Below, in pieces: positions 7,023 to 17,237 of a stretch of DNA of 64,000 nucleotides; position 1 is the first letter of the stretch; each line of letters starts with the position of its first letter. Both the position numbers and the translations under genes were made by a program. Below the pieces are notes generated by a model. It was not told where the DNA came from. It did not search any database and saw only the letters and a program-made list of their open reading frames with translations. The stretch spans positions 242,726 to 306,725 of the forward strand of contig JAEUKH010000022.1 in NCBI GenBank assembly GCA_016792845.1. Reading direction: 5' to 3'. Source of the stretch: Myxococcales bacterium. Its GTDB lineage: Bacteria > Myxococcota_A > Polyangia > Polyangiales > Ga0077539.

Positions 7023-10000
7023 ATGACCACGTCGTCGCAGATTCGAGGCAGGTTGATTGATGTCTTACGGCGCGACCTCGTGGGCGACGAAACGTACGAT
7101 CCGGCCGCCGTCGAGGCGCTCGACTATGCGCCCTCGCGTTGGTACCTGACGGGCTTTCTCGCGCCTGCGAGCGGCGCGCGCGAGCTCCGCGAAGACCCCG
7201 AGTCGAGCGACACAGACCTCGATGATGGCGCAGCCGAGAGTGACGATGTGACCGAAGCAACAGGCGGCGAGACGCGCTCGGCCGCAAGACGCTTCTTCCC
7301 GGCCTCCATCGGGGTGAGCGTGCTCGTTCCGCATGACACGGAGTTTCTTCAGGTCACGGTCTCCTGGGCGGATTATGAGCGCGTGGGCGCGGGGCCCGAT
7401 GCTGGTGAGGGGGAGCGACACGCGTGGCGGCGGTCTCCGCGCGCCGAGCAGGTGTCTGTCGTCATCGACTCCTCGCTGCGCGCGCTGCAGTCGTTCGCGG
7501 TGCCGAGGAGCCGCGGGCTCGTCGTCGAGGTCATCGACCGCGCGCTACCGCGCAATTTGGAGGGTGAAGTCGCAAGCGCCCCCGCGCGGGCGCTCAGCGT
7601 CTTCGTGGTCAACCGTCGGAGGGACGAGAGCGACGAGATCGACCTCGATCGGCGCGACACCGTGTACGCGTTTCAGGTGCGCTTGCGGGTGCAGGTCGAC
7701 ACCCACTTCGTCGCCCGCCCCGACCTTCACGGGCGCGACAGCGACGACGCTGACGAGCGCGTCGCTGACCTTCAGTTTCGCGACATCGACGAGTACGCGG
7801 TCGGCCACGGCGTTTCGACCCGCGCCGAGCGACGGCCCGGCACCCGCGACTGCTACCTCGTCGAGACCACTTGGATTCCCGAAGCGTCCGTCCCGCGTGT
7901 CGACGCGGCGAGCCCCGCGCAGCTCGGCCTCGATCCGCGGAGCCTCGAACTCGACAGCCTCGCCGAGAGCCCGTCGCCCGAAGCGCTCATGGCGAGCCTG
8001 CGCCCCCTCGTCGAGGCCTGGCGACAGTGGCTCGCCGCGCGGTCGGCCCCAAACACCGGGCACCCCAAGCGTGACAGCGTCGCGCAGAGCCTCCTCGGCG
8101 ACGCCCGCGCCGCCGCCGCCCGCGTCGCCCAAGGCATCGAGTGCCTCGCCGACCCTGTGGTCTTTGACTGCTTCCGCGCGATGAACGCCGCCATCGCCCG
8201 CGCCATGCGGCAGCGTTCGCCCGACTACGCGCCCGACGCCGCGAGCCCCGGACGCAAGCCCGAGTGGCGGCCCTTTCAGCTCGCCTTCGTGCTCCTCAAC
8301 CTCACGGCCATGGTCGACCCGCCACACGACGACCGCAACCGGGTCGACCTCCTCTATTTCCCTACGGGGGGCGGCAAAACCGAGGCGTACCTCGGGCTCG
8401 CGGCCTTCACCATGCTCCTCCGTCGGCGGCGCAACCCGGGGCTCGCCGGGGCCGGGGTGAGCGTCCTCATGCGCTACACCCTGCGCCTCCTCACCGTCGA
8501 CCAGCTCGAACGCGCCACCACCCTCGTCTGCGCGCTCGAGCTCTTTCGTCGCACCGACCCCGCCACTTGGGGCCCGTGGCCCTTCGAGATCGGCCTCTGG
8601 GTCGGCGACGCCGCCACGCCCAACCACATCGGCGACGCCAAGTCCCCATCTCCCAAGAGCGCCATCGCGCGGGTGAAAGAATTCGCGCTGAGCCACGGCA
8701 AGAGCGCGCGCCCCGCGCCGGTCGAGCGCTGCCCGTGGTGCCAGGAGAAGCTCGCCATCACCGGGAGCGGCGACTCGCCCTTCTCGGTCGAGCCCTACGG
8801 CGCGCCCACGCGGATGATCTTGCGCTGCGTCCGCAAGGGCAAACAACCGAGCGGCGGCCCGTGCCCGTTCTCTCGCCAAGGCGCGACGCTCGGGCCAGGG
8901 GCGCTGCCGATGTGCCTCACCGACCAGGAGGTCTACCGACGCGTCCCGGCCTTTCTCATCGCCACCGTCGACAAGTTTGCCAACCTGCCCTGGGTGGGCC
9001 CGAGCGGGGCGCTCCTCGGGAAGGTGACCCACAGCGTCCGCGACGGCTTCGTGCCCGCGAGCGCGAAGACCCCCGTCGGCGACAAGATCGAGCTCCCGCC
9101 GCCCGACCTCATCATCCAAGACGAGCTCCATCTCATCTCGGGGCCGCTCGGCACGATGGTGGGGCTCTACGAGGCGGCCTTCGACGCGCTGATGGCATCC
9201 AACGGGGTGACGCCCAAGGTGGTCGCCTCCACCGCGACGGTGCGACGCGCCGAGGCCCAGACCCGCGCGCTCTTTTGCCGCGAGCACACGGCGCTCTTTC
9301 CGCCGCCGATGCCCGACCGTGACGACCTCTTCTTCGCGCGCACCGTCTGCGACGACGACAGCGCCCGGCGCTACCTCGGCGTGGCCGCGCAGGGCCGCTC
9401 GCACAAGGTCGTCATGCTCAAGGTCTACCTCGCCCTCCTCGCCGCCGCCGAGCGCCTGTGGAACGAAAACGGCGGCCCCGTCGCGGGCAACCCCGCCGAC
9501 CCGTACATGACGCTCCTCGGGTACTTCAGCAGCCTCCGCGAGCTCGGCAACGCCCGCCGCATCGTCGAGGATGAGGTCACCAACCGTCTCCGCGGCTACG
9601 CGAGCCGCACGCGAGCCGGGCAGCGACCCGACTTCGCGAGCCGCAGCATCGGCGCCGTGTGCGAGCTCACCTCGCGCGAGAGCATGACCAACATCTCTGC
9701 CGCCAAGGCCGCCCTCGCCTCGGCGCACTGGTCGAAGTCGCTCGAGGCCGAGCACCCGCCCGTCGATGTCGCCCTCGCCACCAACATGATCTCCGTGGGC
9801 CTCGACATCACCCGCCTCGGGCTCATGGTGGTGACCGGCCAGCCCAAGGCCACCGCCGAGTACATCCAGACCACCAGCCGCGTCGGGCGTGACCCCAAGC
9901 GCCCGGGGCTCGTGGTGACGCTCCTCAACATTCATCGCCCCCGCGACCGCTCGCACTACGAGCGCTTCGGCGTCTACCACGCGTCGTTCTACCGCGCCGT

Positions 10001-10496
10001 CGAGGCCACCTCGGTGACGCCGTTCTCGTCGCGCGCGCTCGATCGCGGCGTCGCGGGGGTCACCGTCGCCCTCGCGCGTCATCTCTTTCCGCAGCTCACC
10101 CCCGCCAAGGCCGCGGGCGCTGTCGGGCAGGTCGCGGAGGTCGCAAACCGGGTCGCCGCGGTGCTCGACACGCGCGAGCAGAAGCACCGCCTCGACGAGA
10201 GCGAGCCCCACGCCGGAAGGCGCGCCCGCGACCTCATCGACACCTGGGTGAAGCTCGCCAGATCCTTCGTCGGGAAGGGCGATCTTCAGTACGGCCGCGA
10301 GCTCGAAGGCGGCACGGCGCAGTCGCTCCTCGGCGACCCGTTGCAGCACCACGAGGCCCCCTTCAACCGCTTCACCGCGCGGCGCTCGCTGCGCGACGTC
10401 GAGCCCAAGGCCAACGTCTGGGTCAAAACCCTGGAGTGGGATCACTCCCTCGAACAACCCACCCCTGACGCCGCCGACGAAGGGAGCGAGCCATGA
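7023..10496 (+). CDS. drmA: DISARM helicase DrmA
   Basis: The protein has 1157 aa. The ATG at 7023 was chosen because the conserved N-terminus follows (residues 40-47, PSRWYLTG, typical of DrmA), and longer starts run through the island repeat. Superfamily 2 helicase motifs are present: Walker A PTGGGKTEAY near residue 448, the DExH-like box QDELHLISGPLG near 699, STATVRRAE near 736, and motifs V/VI TNMISVGLDITRLG and QTTSRVGRD near 918-955. CPWCQEK near 570 and a later Cys suggest a zinc site. DrmA with DrmB is the core of DISARM, a phage-restriction system that also uses a methylase to mark host DNA. Its stop overlaps the drmB ATG. It heads a four-gene operon. Confidence 0.93.
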   Translation: MTTSSQIRGRLIDVLRRDLVGDETYDPAAVEALDYAPSRWYLTGFLAPASGARELREDPESSDTDLDDGAAESDDVTEATGGETRSAARRFFPASIGVSVLVPHDTEFLQVTVSWADYERVGAGPDAGEGERHAWRRSPRAEQVSVVIDSSLRALQSFAVPRSRGLVVEVIDRALPRNLEGEVASAPARALSVFVVNRRRDESDEIDLDRRDTVYAFQVRLRVQVDTHFVARPDLHGRDSDDADERVADLQFRDIDEYAVGHGVSTRAERRPGTRDCYLVETTWIPEASVPRVDAASPAQLGLDPRSLELDSLAESPSPEALMASLRPLVEAWRQWLAARSAPNTGHPKRDSVAQSLLGDARAAAARVAQGIECLADPVVFDCFRAMNAAIARAMRQRSPDYAPDAASPGRKPEWRPFQLAFVLLNLTAMVDPPHDDRNRVDLLYFPTGGGKTEAYLGLAAFTMLLRRRRNPGLAGAGVSVLMRYTLRLLTVDQLERATTLVCALELFRRTDPATWGPWPFEIGLWVGDAATPNHIGDAKSPSPKSAIARVKEFALSHGKSARPAPVERCPWCQEKLAITGSGDSPFSVEPYGAPTRMILRCVRKGKQPSGGPCPFSRQGATLGPGALPMCLTDQEVYRRVPAFLIATVDKFANLPWVGPSGALLGKVTHSVRDGFVPASAKTPVGDKIELPPPDLIIQDELHLISGPLGTMVGLYEAAFDALMASNGVTPKVVASTATVRRAEAQTRALFCREHTALFPPPMPDRDDLFFARTVCDDDSARRYLGVAAQGRSHKVVMLKVYLALLAAAERLWNENGGPVAGNPADPYMTLLGYFSSLRELGNARRIVEDEVTNRLRGYASRTRAGQRPDFASRSIGAVCELTSRESMTNISAAKAALASAHWSKSLEAEHPPVDVALATNMISVGLDITRLGLMVVTGQPKATAEYIQTTSRVGRDPKRPGLVVTLLNIHRPRDRSHYERFGVYHASFYRAVEATSVTPFSSRALDRGVAGVTVALARHLFPQLTPAKAAGAVGQVAEVANRVAAVLDTREQKHRLDESEPHAGRRARDLIDTWVKLARSFVGKGDLQYGRELEGGTAQSLLGDPLQHHEAPFNRFTARRSLRDVEPKANVWVKTLEWDHSLEQPTPDAADEGSEP

Positions 10497-12478
10497 ACCC
10501 CAAGAAGAAGAAGTCCAACGAGTCGCTCGGCGGTCACCTTCGGATGTCGTCGGCCATGCTTGGGGCGGGCCCCGGGGCGCTCCTCGACCTCCCCAAAGAT
10601 GCCGTCCTCGTCGCCAGCCTCGAACACTGGGGCAACCCCCTGAAGCCGCAGGCCGACTTCGGGCGCTTCACCGAGATCAGCGACCCGAGGCTCCAGGGGT
10701 ACGTGCAAAGGGCCCTCGACGCCGACGGCAACGTGCGTTTGTTCCAGGTCGCGCCCGCCGACGAAGACGAGCTCGACACGCAGAAGAACGGCCTGCGCGC
10801 GTGGAGCTTCCCCGAGTGGTTTGTCACCCGCGAGGCCACCGACCCGAAGCGCTCGGGCGAGCACCAACGTTCGCGCTACCTCGTGCCGCGACAGCGCCTC
10901 AACGCGAAGCGCCGCTACGAGCTCGACGCCGTCGAGGCCAAAGGGAAGCGTCGGCTCCTCGAAGCCGAGGTGGTGCCCGTCCGCTTCGTACGCGCTTGCC
11001 CGCAGGGCCACATCGAAGACATCGACTGGAATCGGTACGCGCACCCCGACCGCAAACCGTGCAACGTGCCGGGGGCGCTGCGGCTCGAAGAGCGGGGCAC
11101 GAGCGGCGACATCGCCGAGGTGTTCGCCCGCTGCGTCGCGTGCGACGCTGAGCAGAGCCTCGTGCGCGCGTCTGACCTCAACTCCGCGGGCGGCTACGGC
11201 GCGCTCGGTCGGTGCCGCGGCGTCGAGCTCTGGAAGGGGCGCTCGCGAGGCGGCCCCTGCAACGACGAGCACGGCAAGGCCACGGCCGCGCGGCTCCTCG
11301 TGCGGTCTGCCACCAACGCGTGGTTCCCCGCGAGCCTCTCGGCCATCACCGTGCCCACCGCCGAGGCCACCCGCAGCGAGCTCCGCCGCCTCGTCGACAC
11401 TTTCTGGAACGAAGGCCTCAAGGCCATCTGGCAGCTCGCCGCCGTCGAGCTCATGCGCGGCGGCATCGACAAGATCAGAGACGCCTTTGCCGACTACACC
11501 GACGAGGCCCTCTTCGCCGAGGTGATGAAGAAGCGCGCCGACGACGAGGCCGCCGCCGCCAAGGCCGCGAGCAAAAAATCAAACGAGCCCGTCGGCCCCA
11601 AGGTGGCCGAGGTCGAAGCCTTCTTCGCCGTCGACAAGCTCGCAGGCGAAGACGCGCCGGGCAGCGAGTTCTACGCCGAGCGCTGGCCCGCGCCGCGACG
11701 CTGGACGCCTTCGGGCGGCGCCTTCCTCGACCGCGTGGTCGCTGTGCATCGTCTCCGCGAGGTGCGGGCCCTCACGGGGTTTACCCGCTTCGAGGCCCCG
11801 GTGCTCGACCTCGAGGGCGACCTCGACCTCACGATCGGCGTTCGCCCGGCCGCGCTCGCGTCGCACAAACAGTGGGTGCCCGCGGTAGAAAACTTCGGCG
11901 AGGGGCTCTTCTTCGCCCTCGACCGAGAGCGCGTCGCCGCGTGGCGAGCCCGACCCGCCGTGCAAGGCCGCGTCGAGGTGCTGCGTCGCGGGTTCGAACT
12001 CTGGAAGGACGAGAAGCGCGTGCCCGCGGGGCGCTTCTTCGGCGAAGAGTTCATCCTCCTTCACAGCCTCTCGCACCTCCTCATCACCGCCCTGTCGCTG
12101 GAGTGCGGGTATCCGTCGAGCTCGATCCGCGAGCGCATCTACAGCTTCCCCGCCGAGGAGCGATACGGCCTGCTCCTCTACACCTCGTCGCCCGACGCCG
12201 AAGGCACCCTCGGCGGCCTCGTCGCCACCGGACGCGAGCTCGAACGTCACCTCGACCGCGCGCTCGAACTCGGACGCCTCTGCTCGAACGACCCCGTCTG
12301 CGCCCACCACGCGCCCGACTCCGTCTCGGGCGAGCTCCGCCTCCAAGGGGCGGCCTGCCACGGCTGTCTCCTCATCTCTGAGACCTCCTGCGAGCGCCAG
12401 AACACCTGGCTCGATCGCGCGCTCGTGGTGCCCACCGTCCAGGCGTCGGGCGCGGCCTTCTTCGCGGAGTGGCGGTGA
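10493..12478 (+). CDS. drmB: DISARM protein DrmB (DUF1998)
   Basis: The protein has 661 aa and the ATG overlaps the drmA stop (ATGA). The C-terminal DUF1998 domain is clear at about residues 515-640: LLHSLSHLLITALSLECGYP, ERIYSF, LLLYTSSPDAEGTLGGL, then the cysteines of CSNDPVCAHH, ACHGCLL and TSCERQ, likely a zinc site. The N-terminal part contains CPQGHIEDIDW, also typical of DrmB. DrmB forms the DISARM core complex with DrmA, which binds incoming DNA with a free 5' end. It carries no catalytic motif that I recognise. The downstream drmC start overlaps its stop. Confidence 0.92.
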   Translation: MNPKKKKSNESLGGHLRMSSAMLGAGPGALLDLPKDAVLVASLEHWGNPLKPQADFGRFTEISDPRLQGYVQRALDADGNVRLFQVAPADEDELDTQKNGLRAWSFPEWFVTREATDPKRSGEHQRSRYLVPRQRLNAKRRYELDAVEAKGKRRLLEAEVVPVRFVRACPQGHIEDIDWNRYAHPDRKPCNVPGALRLEERGTSGDIAEVFARCVACDAEQSLVRASDLNSAGGYGALGRCRGVELWKGRSRGGPCNDEHGKATAARLLVRSATNAWFPASLSAITVPTAEATRSELRRLVDTFWNEGLKAIWQLAAVELMRGGIDKIRDAFADYTDEALFAEVMKKRADDEAAAAKAASKKSNEPVGPKVAEVEAFFAVDKLAGEDAPGSEFYAERWPAPRRWTPSGGAFLDRVVAVHRLREVRALTGFTRFEAPVLDLEGDLDLTIGVRPAALASHKQWVPAVENFGEGLFFALDRERVAAWRARPAVQGRVEVLRRGFELWKDEKRVPAGRFFGEEFILLHSLSHLLITALSLECGYPSSSIRERIYSFPAEERYGLLLYTSSPDAEGTLGGLVATGRELERHLDRALELGRLCSNDPVCAHHAPDSVSGELRLQGAACHGCLLISETSCERQNTWLDRALVVPTVQASGAAFFAEWR

Positions 12479-13263
12479 GCGAGAGGGCCTTCCCCACGCT
12501 GCGCGCGACCGTGCTGCGCGCGCTCGCCAAGGCGGCGTCGAGCGGCCACCTCGACCTCACCGACGCGACCTTCGCGGTGCAAAAGCACCTCCCCGCGCTC
12601 GGCACCGCGGGGCAATCCGAGGCCGCCGCGGGCCTCCGCTGGCTCGGCACCGTGGCGCGCGACGCGAAGTCCGCCGCGGCGGTGCTCACCCTCCTCGCCG
12701 ACGCCCGCGAGGCGCTCGAACGGGCCCGCGAAGACATCGCCCTCGTGTGGACGGGGCCCGACTCCCTCGGCGCCGAAAACCGCGACACCGCCCCGGTGAT
12801 CGAGGCGATGTTCGCCGGGGCCACCAAGTCGGTTCTGCTCTCGGGATACAACTTCCAGCCAGGGGCGCATTTCGACGCGCTGCGGGCCGCCCTCAGCGCG
12901 CACCCGGCGCTCGAGGTCGACGTGTTCGCCCATCTGTTTCGCAAGCCCCGACGCTCAGAGGCCGAGTCGGTCGCGGCGCATCGCGCGATGCTTCATGCGG
13001 CCTTCGGCGCCGAAATCGTCCCGCGGCTCCGGGTGTGGCAGCCCGCCCACGCGCTCGCGCAGAAGGCCTCGTTCAGCCTCCACGCCAAGGTGGTGGTGGT
13101 CGACCGCCGACAGGTGCTCGTGACGAGCGCCAACTTCAGCTTCTCTGCGCAAGAGACCAACATCGAGCTCGGGCTCCAGCTCGACGACCGCGCCCTCGCC
13201 AACCGCATCCACGATCAGTTTCTGGGCCTCTGCAAGCACCATCACATGGTGCGCTTCGCCTGA
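12475..13263 (+). CDS. drmC: DISARM phospholipase D-like protein DrmC
   Basis: The protein has 262 aa when started at the GTG that overlaps the drmB stop (GTGA); a GTG at 12469 is an alternative. The PLD-superfamily HKD motif is at about residues 202-225: HAKVVVVDRRQVLVTSANFS followed by ETNIELG. Only one HKD copy is present, so a dimer would be needed for a full active site, as in Nuc-type nucleases. DrmC is the third class-common DISARM gene, reported to be non-essential for protection in some systems. The gene order A-B-C is canonical. Confidence 0.9.
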   Translation: MSERAFPTLRATVLRALAKAASSGHLDLTDATFAVQKHLPALGTAGQSEAAAGLRWLGTVARDAKSAAAVLTLLADAREALERAREDIALVWTGPDSLGAENRDTAPVIEAMFAGATKSVLLSGYNFQPGAHFDALRAALSAHPALEVDVFAHLFRKPRRSEAESVAAHRAMLHAAFGAEIVPRLRVWQPAHALAQKASFSLHAKVVVVDRRQVLVTSANFSFSAQETNIELGLQLDDRALANRIHDQFLGLCKHHHMVRFA

Positions 13264-13302
13264 CCGCGCCGGGCGGGGCTTTGTTACCCTCTGCGCCCCG
13301 CC

Positions 13303-16300
13303 ATGAAGCCACCGACGACTGACCTCCTGCGACTCCACCGCGCTTGGATCGGCCTCCTTCAGCCTGACGGAATTGTCGTCTCCGCCGCCGCCCTCGCCGA
13401 CGCCGACCTCGTGCCGCCGCCCGTCACCGCCGCCACCCGCGAGCGGCTCGCGCACCTCCTCGCCGCGCACCTGACGCCCCGCGCGCGCCTCGCCGCCCTC
13501 GCCGCCGAGCTCCTCGACCACGACCCCGGGTGGCTCCGTGACGCGCCCGCGCTCCTCGCGCGCTTCGCCCGCGCCCTGCCCGAGTTCGACCAGACCCTCC
13601 GCCCCGACGCCGTGCTCGTCGACCCCGCCGACGAAGACGCCCCGGACGAAGCCGCGAAGCCCGTCGCCCTCGTCGCGTTTGCGCCCGTCGGGCACGACCT
13701 CGACGCGCCGCTCCCGCCCGAGCGCTCTCGCTGGCGGGCCTCGCCCACGGCCCTCGCCGAGCGGCTCCTCCGCGAGACCGGCGTCGCCCTCGGGCTGGTC
13801 TTCAACGGCGACACCCTCCGCATCGTCTACGCCCCCGCCGGCGAAGGCACCGGCACGCTCACCTTCCCCCTCGACCTCTGCGCCACCCCCGACGGCGCCC
13901 CCGCGCTCGCCGCCCTGATGCTCGTCCTCGGGCGCGACCGCCTCTTCGACGTCAGCTCGCCCGAGACCGGGCCCGACCGCCGCCACCTCGCGCGGCTCCT
14001 CAACGAATCACGGCGCTACCAGAACAACGTCTCGACCGCCCTCGCCGAGCAAGTGCTCGACGGGCTCTGGGCGCTCCTCCGGGGCTTCGAGATGGCCCAC
14101 CGCGCCACCCGCGAGCGGCTCCTCCACGAGTGGGTCACGGGGGCCCGGGGCGAGCTCTACGGCGGCCTCCTCACCGTGCTCCTCCGGCTCATCTTTCTCC
14201 TCTACGCCGAAGACCGCGACCAGCTCCCGGGCGAGGCCGAGTACACCCGCGCGTATGGCGTCCGTGACCTCTTCGAGCGCCTCCGCGACGACGCCGGGCG
14301 CCACCCCGACACCATGGAGCTGCGCTTCGGCGCCTGGGCCCGGCTCCTCGCGACCTTTCGGCTGATCCACGACGGCGGCGGCGCGGGCCGGGTGCGCCTC
14401 CCTTCGCGCGCGGGCGGCCTCTTCGACCCCAACCTCTATCCCTTCCTCGAAGGCCGCCCGCACCGTGCCCTGCGACAGACGGGCGAGGTGATCGACGCCC
14501 CCGAGGTGCCCGACGCGACGGTGCTCTCGGTGCTCTCGGGCCTCCTCCGGGTCGACCGCGAAGACCTCTCGTACAAGACCCTCGGCGTCGAAGAGCTCGG
14601 CTCGGTCTACGAGTCCATGATGGGCTTCACCGTCGAAGTCACCGACGGACGCGCGCTCGCCCTCAAGCCCGACGACGTGGTGGTGAGCCTCGACGCCCTC
14701 GTCGCCGTCAAGCCCAGCGAGCGCGAGAAGTGGCTGAAGGAGCGCGCCGGGGCCGACCTCCCGGCCAAGATGAAAGAGGCTGTCGCGAAAGCCACGAGCG
14801 TCGAGGCCCTCGCCGACGCGCTCCGGGCGAAGACCTCGCGACGCACCCCCGAGGTCTTGCCCGCCGGGAGCCTCGTGCTTCAGCCCACCGCCGAGCGCCG
14901 ACGCTCGGGCTCGCACTACACGCCCCGCGCGCTCACCGAGCCCATCGTGAAGCGCACCCTCGACCCGGTGCTCGACGCCCTCGGCCCGCAGCCCTCGCAC
15001 GCGCAGCTCCTCGCCCTCAAGGTGTGCGACCCGGCGATGGGGTCGGGGGCCTTCCTCGTGGCCGCCTGCCGCTACCTCGGCGACCGCCTCTACGACGCCT
15101 GGCAGCGCAAGGGCGACGGGGGCGAAGACGGGCGCCCCGAGGTGCTCCGCGCGGTGTCACCGGGCGACGACGAGCGGGTGGTGGCGCGACGGCTCGTGGC
15201 GCAGCACTGCCTCTACGGGGTGGACAAAAACCCGTTCGCGGTCGACCTCGCGCGGCTCTCGCTGTGGTTGGAGACGCTCGCCCGCGAGCACCCGTTTACG
15301 TTCCTCGATCATTGTTTGCGGGAGGGGGACTCGCTGGTGGGGGTCACCGTCGCGCAGATGCGGCGGGCGTCGCTCACCGAGCTACCGAAGGGGAAGGGCG
15401 GGGCCGAGCTGGGGATCATCGACAAGTCCATCCGCGACGGGCTCGCCAAGGCGCAGGCCGACCGGGCGGCGATTCGGGCGCTCGCGTTGAGTGATGACAC
15501 CGGGGAGAAGCGTCGGTTGCTCGATGAAGCCAACGCGGCGGTGGGCTTTGCGCGGCGGCTCGGCGATGCGCTGGTGGCGACCTTCTTCGCGGAGTCGTCA
15601 GCGGGCGGGCGGAAGAAGGCGGCGGCGCGCTTTCGCGGCGATGTGCTGGCGGCGGTCAGCCCCGATTTGCTGGCGAAGGTGGTGGAGGCGGCGGGGCAGG
15701 GGTTGGGGCTCAAGCCCTTTCACTGGGAGGTGGAGTTTCCCGAGGTGTTCGGCCGCGAGAACCCCGGGTTCGATGCCATCGTGGGGAATCCGCCGTTTCT
15801 GGGAGGAAAGCGGATTAGTACGAACTTCGGTGATGCGTACCTCGATTGCCTTGTTAGCTGTTATGAAAATTCATTTGGCAGCGCAGATCTATCAGCATAT
15901 TTCTTTCGTAGGTCTTTTGATCTATTAAGTCATCGCGGTACTTTTGGGCTGGTTGCTACAAATACGATTGCGCAAGGAGACACGCGTGGTACCGGCTTGC
16001 GATGGATCTGTATGCATGGCGGGGCAATCTACGACGCAACGCCACGTTATAAATGGCCTGGACTTGCCGCCGTGATTGTGAGCGTCGTTCATGTTGCCAA
16101 GGGGCGCGTTGATCTTCCGTGTCAACTGGATGGTCGCCGCACCGATGCAATCAGCGCATTCCTGCGAGCGGGCACCGAGCATGATGATCCCATCCAACTT
16201 TCCAATAACGCCGGTCGATCATTCATTGGTAGCTACATCCTTGGGATGGGGTTCACTTTCGATGACGGCGTCGAGGCCGCGACGTCGTTGTCGACGATGC

Positions 16301-17202
16301 ATACACTCATCAAGCATGACCATCGGAACAAGGAACGAATCTTCCCTTATCTCGGCGGGGAAGAGCTCAACAGCAGCGCAACCCAGCATCCGCATCGCTA
16401 CGTCATAAATTTTGGTCAGTTGAGTGAAACTGAGGCTCGGTCTTGGCCTGACTTGATGAGCATTGTCGAGGCCAAGGTGAAACCCGAGCGGGAGCGGAAT
16501 AGTCGGGATAGTTACCGGAAGTATTGGTGGCAATATGCAGAGAAGCGAGTGGAGCTTTGGAAGGCCCTTGATGGTCTGGGTCGGTGTCTCGCCATTGCAC
16601 GGGTCACCTCCCACTGCGGCTTTGTTTGGCAACCTATGAATCTCGTCTTCAGCGATCAAGTCGTGGTTTTCGCTGTCGACAAAGACGCCTTCTTCACGGT
16701 GATGCAGTCCCGTGTCCACGAGGTCTGGGCGCGCTTCTTCGCCTCCTCCCTGGAAGACCGACTGCGCTACACCCCCTCCGACTGCTTCGAGACCTTCCCC
16801 TTCCCCGACGGCTGGGAGACCAACCCCGAACTCGACGCCCTGGGCGCCCGCTACCACGCCGACCGCGCGGCCTGGATGGTCGCCAACAACCTCGGGCTCA
16901 CGAAATTCTACAACGCCTTCCACGACCCCGAGTGTGACGACCCGGGCGTCGTCGCCCTGCGCGACCTCCACGCCGACATGGACCGCGCCGTCCTCCGGGC
17001 CTACGGCTGGGGCGACCTGGCCGACGCGCTCACCACGGCCTTCGTCCTCGACCACGACGACGGCGCCGCCGAGGGAGACGCCCCCGCGAGGCCCACGGCG
17101 AAGAAGCGCCCCTGGCGGCTCCGCTGGCCCGAGGCCACCCGCGACGAGGTGCTCGGTCGGCTCCTCGCGCTCAACGCGGCGCGCGCGGCGGCGGGGCGGT
17201 AG
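13303..17202 (+). CDS. drmMI: DISARM class 1 adenine-specific DNA methyltransferase DrmMI
   Basis: The protein has 1299 aa, as expected for this large type-IIG-like methylase. The SAM-binding motif DPAMGSGAFLVA is near residue 574 and the N6-adenine catalytic motif NPPF near 828-831. It should methylate host DNA so that DISARM spares it. From about 15790 to 16690 (residues 829-1129, where the target-recognition domain is expected) base composition drops sharply: 24 of 60 bases are G/C at 15841-15900, against 50 of 60 at 13441-13500. The frame stays open throughout and high GC returns at the C-terminus (VWARFFASSLEDRLRY). This suggests recombinational replacement of the specificity region. The start is the ATG 39 bp after drmC. 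Confidence 0.92.
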   Translation: MKPPTTDLLRLHRAWIGLLQPDGIVVSAAALADADLVPPPVTAATRERLAHLLAAHLTPRARLAALAAELLDHDPGWLRDAPALLARFARALPEFDQTLRPDAVLVDPADEDAPDEAAKPVALVAFAPVGHDLDAPLPPERSRWRASPTALAERLLRETGVALGLVFNGDTLRIVYAPAGEGTGTLTFPLDLCATPDGAPALAALMLVLGRDRLFDVSSPETGPDRRHLARLLNESRRYQNNVSTALAEQVLDGLWALLRGFEMAHRATRERLLHEWVTGARGELYGGLLTVLLRLIFLLYAEDRDQLPGEAEYTRAYGVRDLFERLRDDAGRHPDTMELRFGAWARLLATFRLIHDGGGAGRVRLPSRAGGLFDPNLYPFLEGRPHRALRQTGEVIDAPEVPDATVLSVLSGLLRVDREDLSYKTLGVEELGSVYESMMGFTVEVTDGRALALKPDDVVVSLDALVAVKPSEREKWLKERAGADLPAKMKEAVAKATSVEALADALRAKTSRRTPEVLPAGSLVLQPTAERRRSGSHYTPRALTEPIVKRTLDPVLDALGPQPSHAQLLALKVCDPAMGSGAFLVAACRYLGDRLYDAWQRKGDGGEDGRPEVLRAVSPGDDERVVARRLVAQHCLYGVDKNPFAVDLARLSLWLETLAREHPFTFLDHCLREGDSLVGVTVAQMRRASLTELPKGKGGAELGIIDKSIRDGLAKAQADRAAIRALALSDDTGEKRRLLDEANAAVGFARRLGDALVATFFAESSAGGRKKAAARFRGDVLAAVSPDLLAKVVEAAGQGLGLKPFHWEVEFPEVFGRENPGFDAIVGNPPFLGGKRISTNFGDAYLDCLVSCYENSFGSADLSAYFFRRSFDLLSHRGTFGLVATNTIAQGDTRGTGLRWICMHGGAIYDATPRYKWPGLAAVIVSVVHVAKGRVDLPCQLDGRRTDAISAFLRAGTEHDDPIQLSNNAGRSFIGSYILGMGFTFDDGVEAATSLSTMHTLIKHDHRNKERIFPYLGGEELNSSATQHPHRYVINFGQLSETEARSWPDLMSIVEAKVKPERERNSRDSYRKYWWQYAEKRVELWKALDGLGRCLAIARVTSHCGFVWQPMNLVFSDQVVVFAVDKDAFFTVMQSRVHEVWARFFASSLEDRLRYTPSDCFETFPFPDGWETNPELDALGARYHADRAAWMVANNLGLTKFYNAFHDPECDDPGVVALRDLHADMDRAVLRAYGWGDLADALTTAFVLDHDDGAAEGDAPARPTAKKRPWRLRWPEATRDEVLGRLLALNAARAAAGR

Positions 17203-17237
17203 GGGCTGACGGGGCGTGAGACCGCGCCCGAGGGCGC

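Noticed and set aside
6838..7287. Minus-strand frame ending in the same 12 residues as the TPR-like gene
   Set aside because: Only the last 12 codons (the repeat) match; the rest overlaps the drmA leader and start and has no protein character.
7545..10457. Long open frame on the minus strand opposite drmA
   Set aside because: It is antisense to a gene with complete helicase motifs, is Arg/Glu/Gly-rich with no domain, and arises from GC-rich codon bias.
15790..16690. Low-GC stretch of drmMI as a sign of a decayed gene
   Set aside because: The frame is open across it and both flanks belong to the same enzyme, so exchange is a better explanation than decay.
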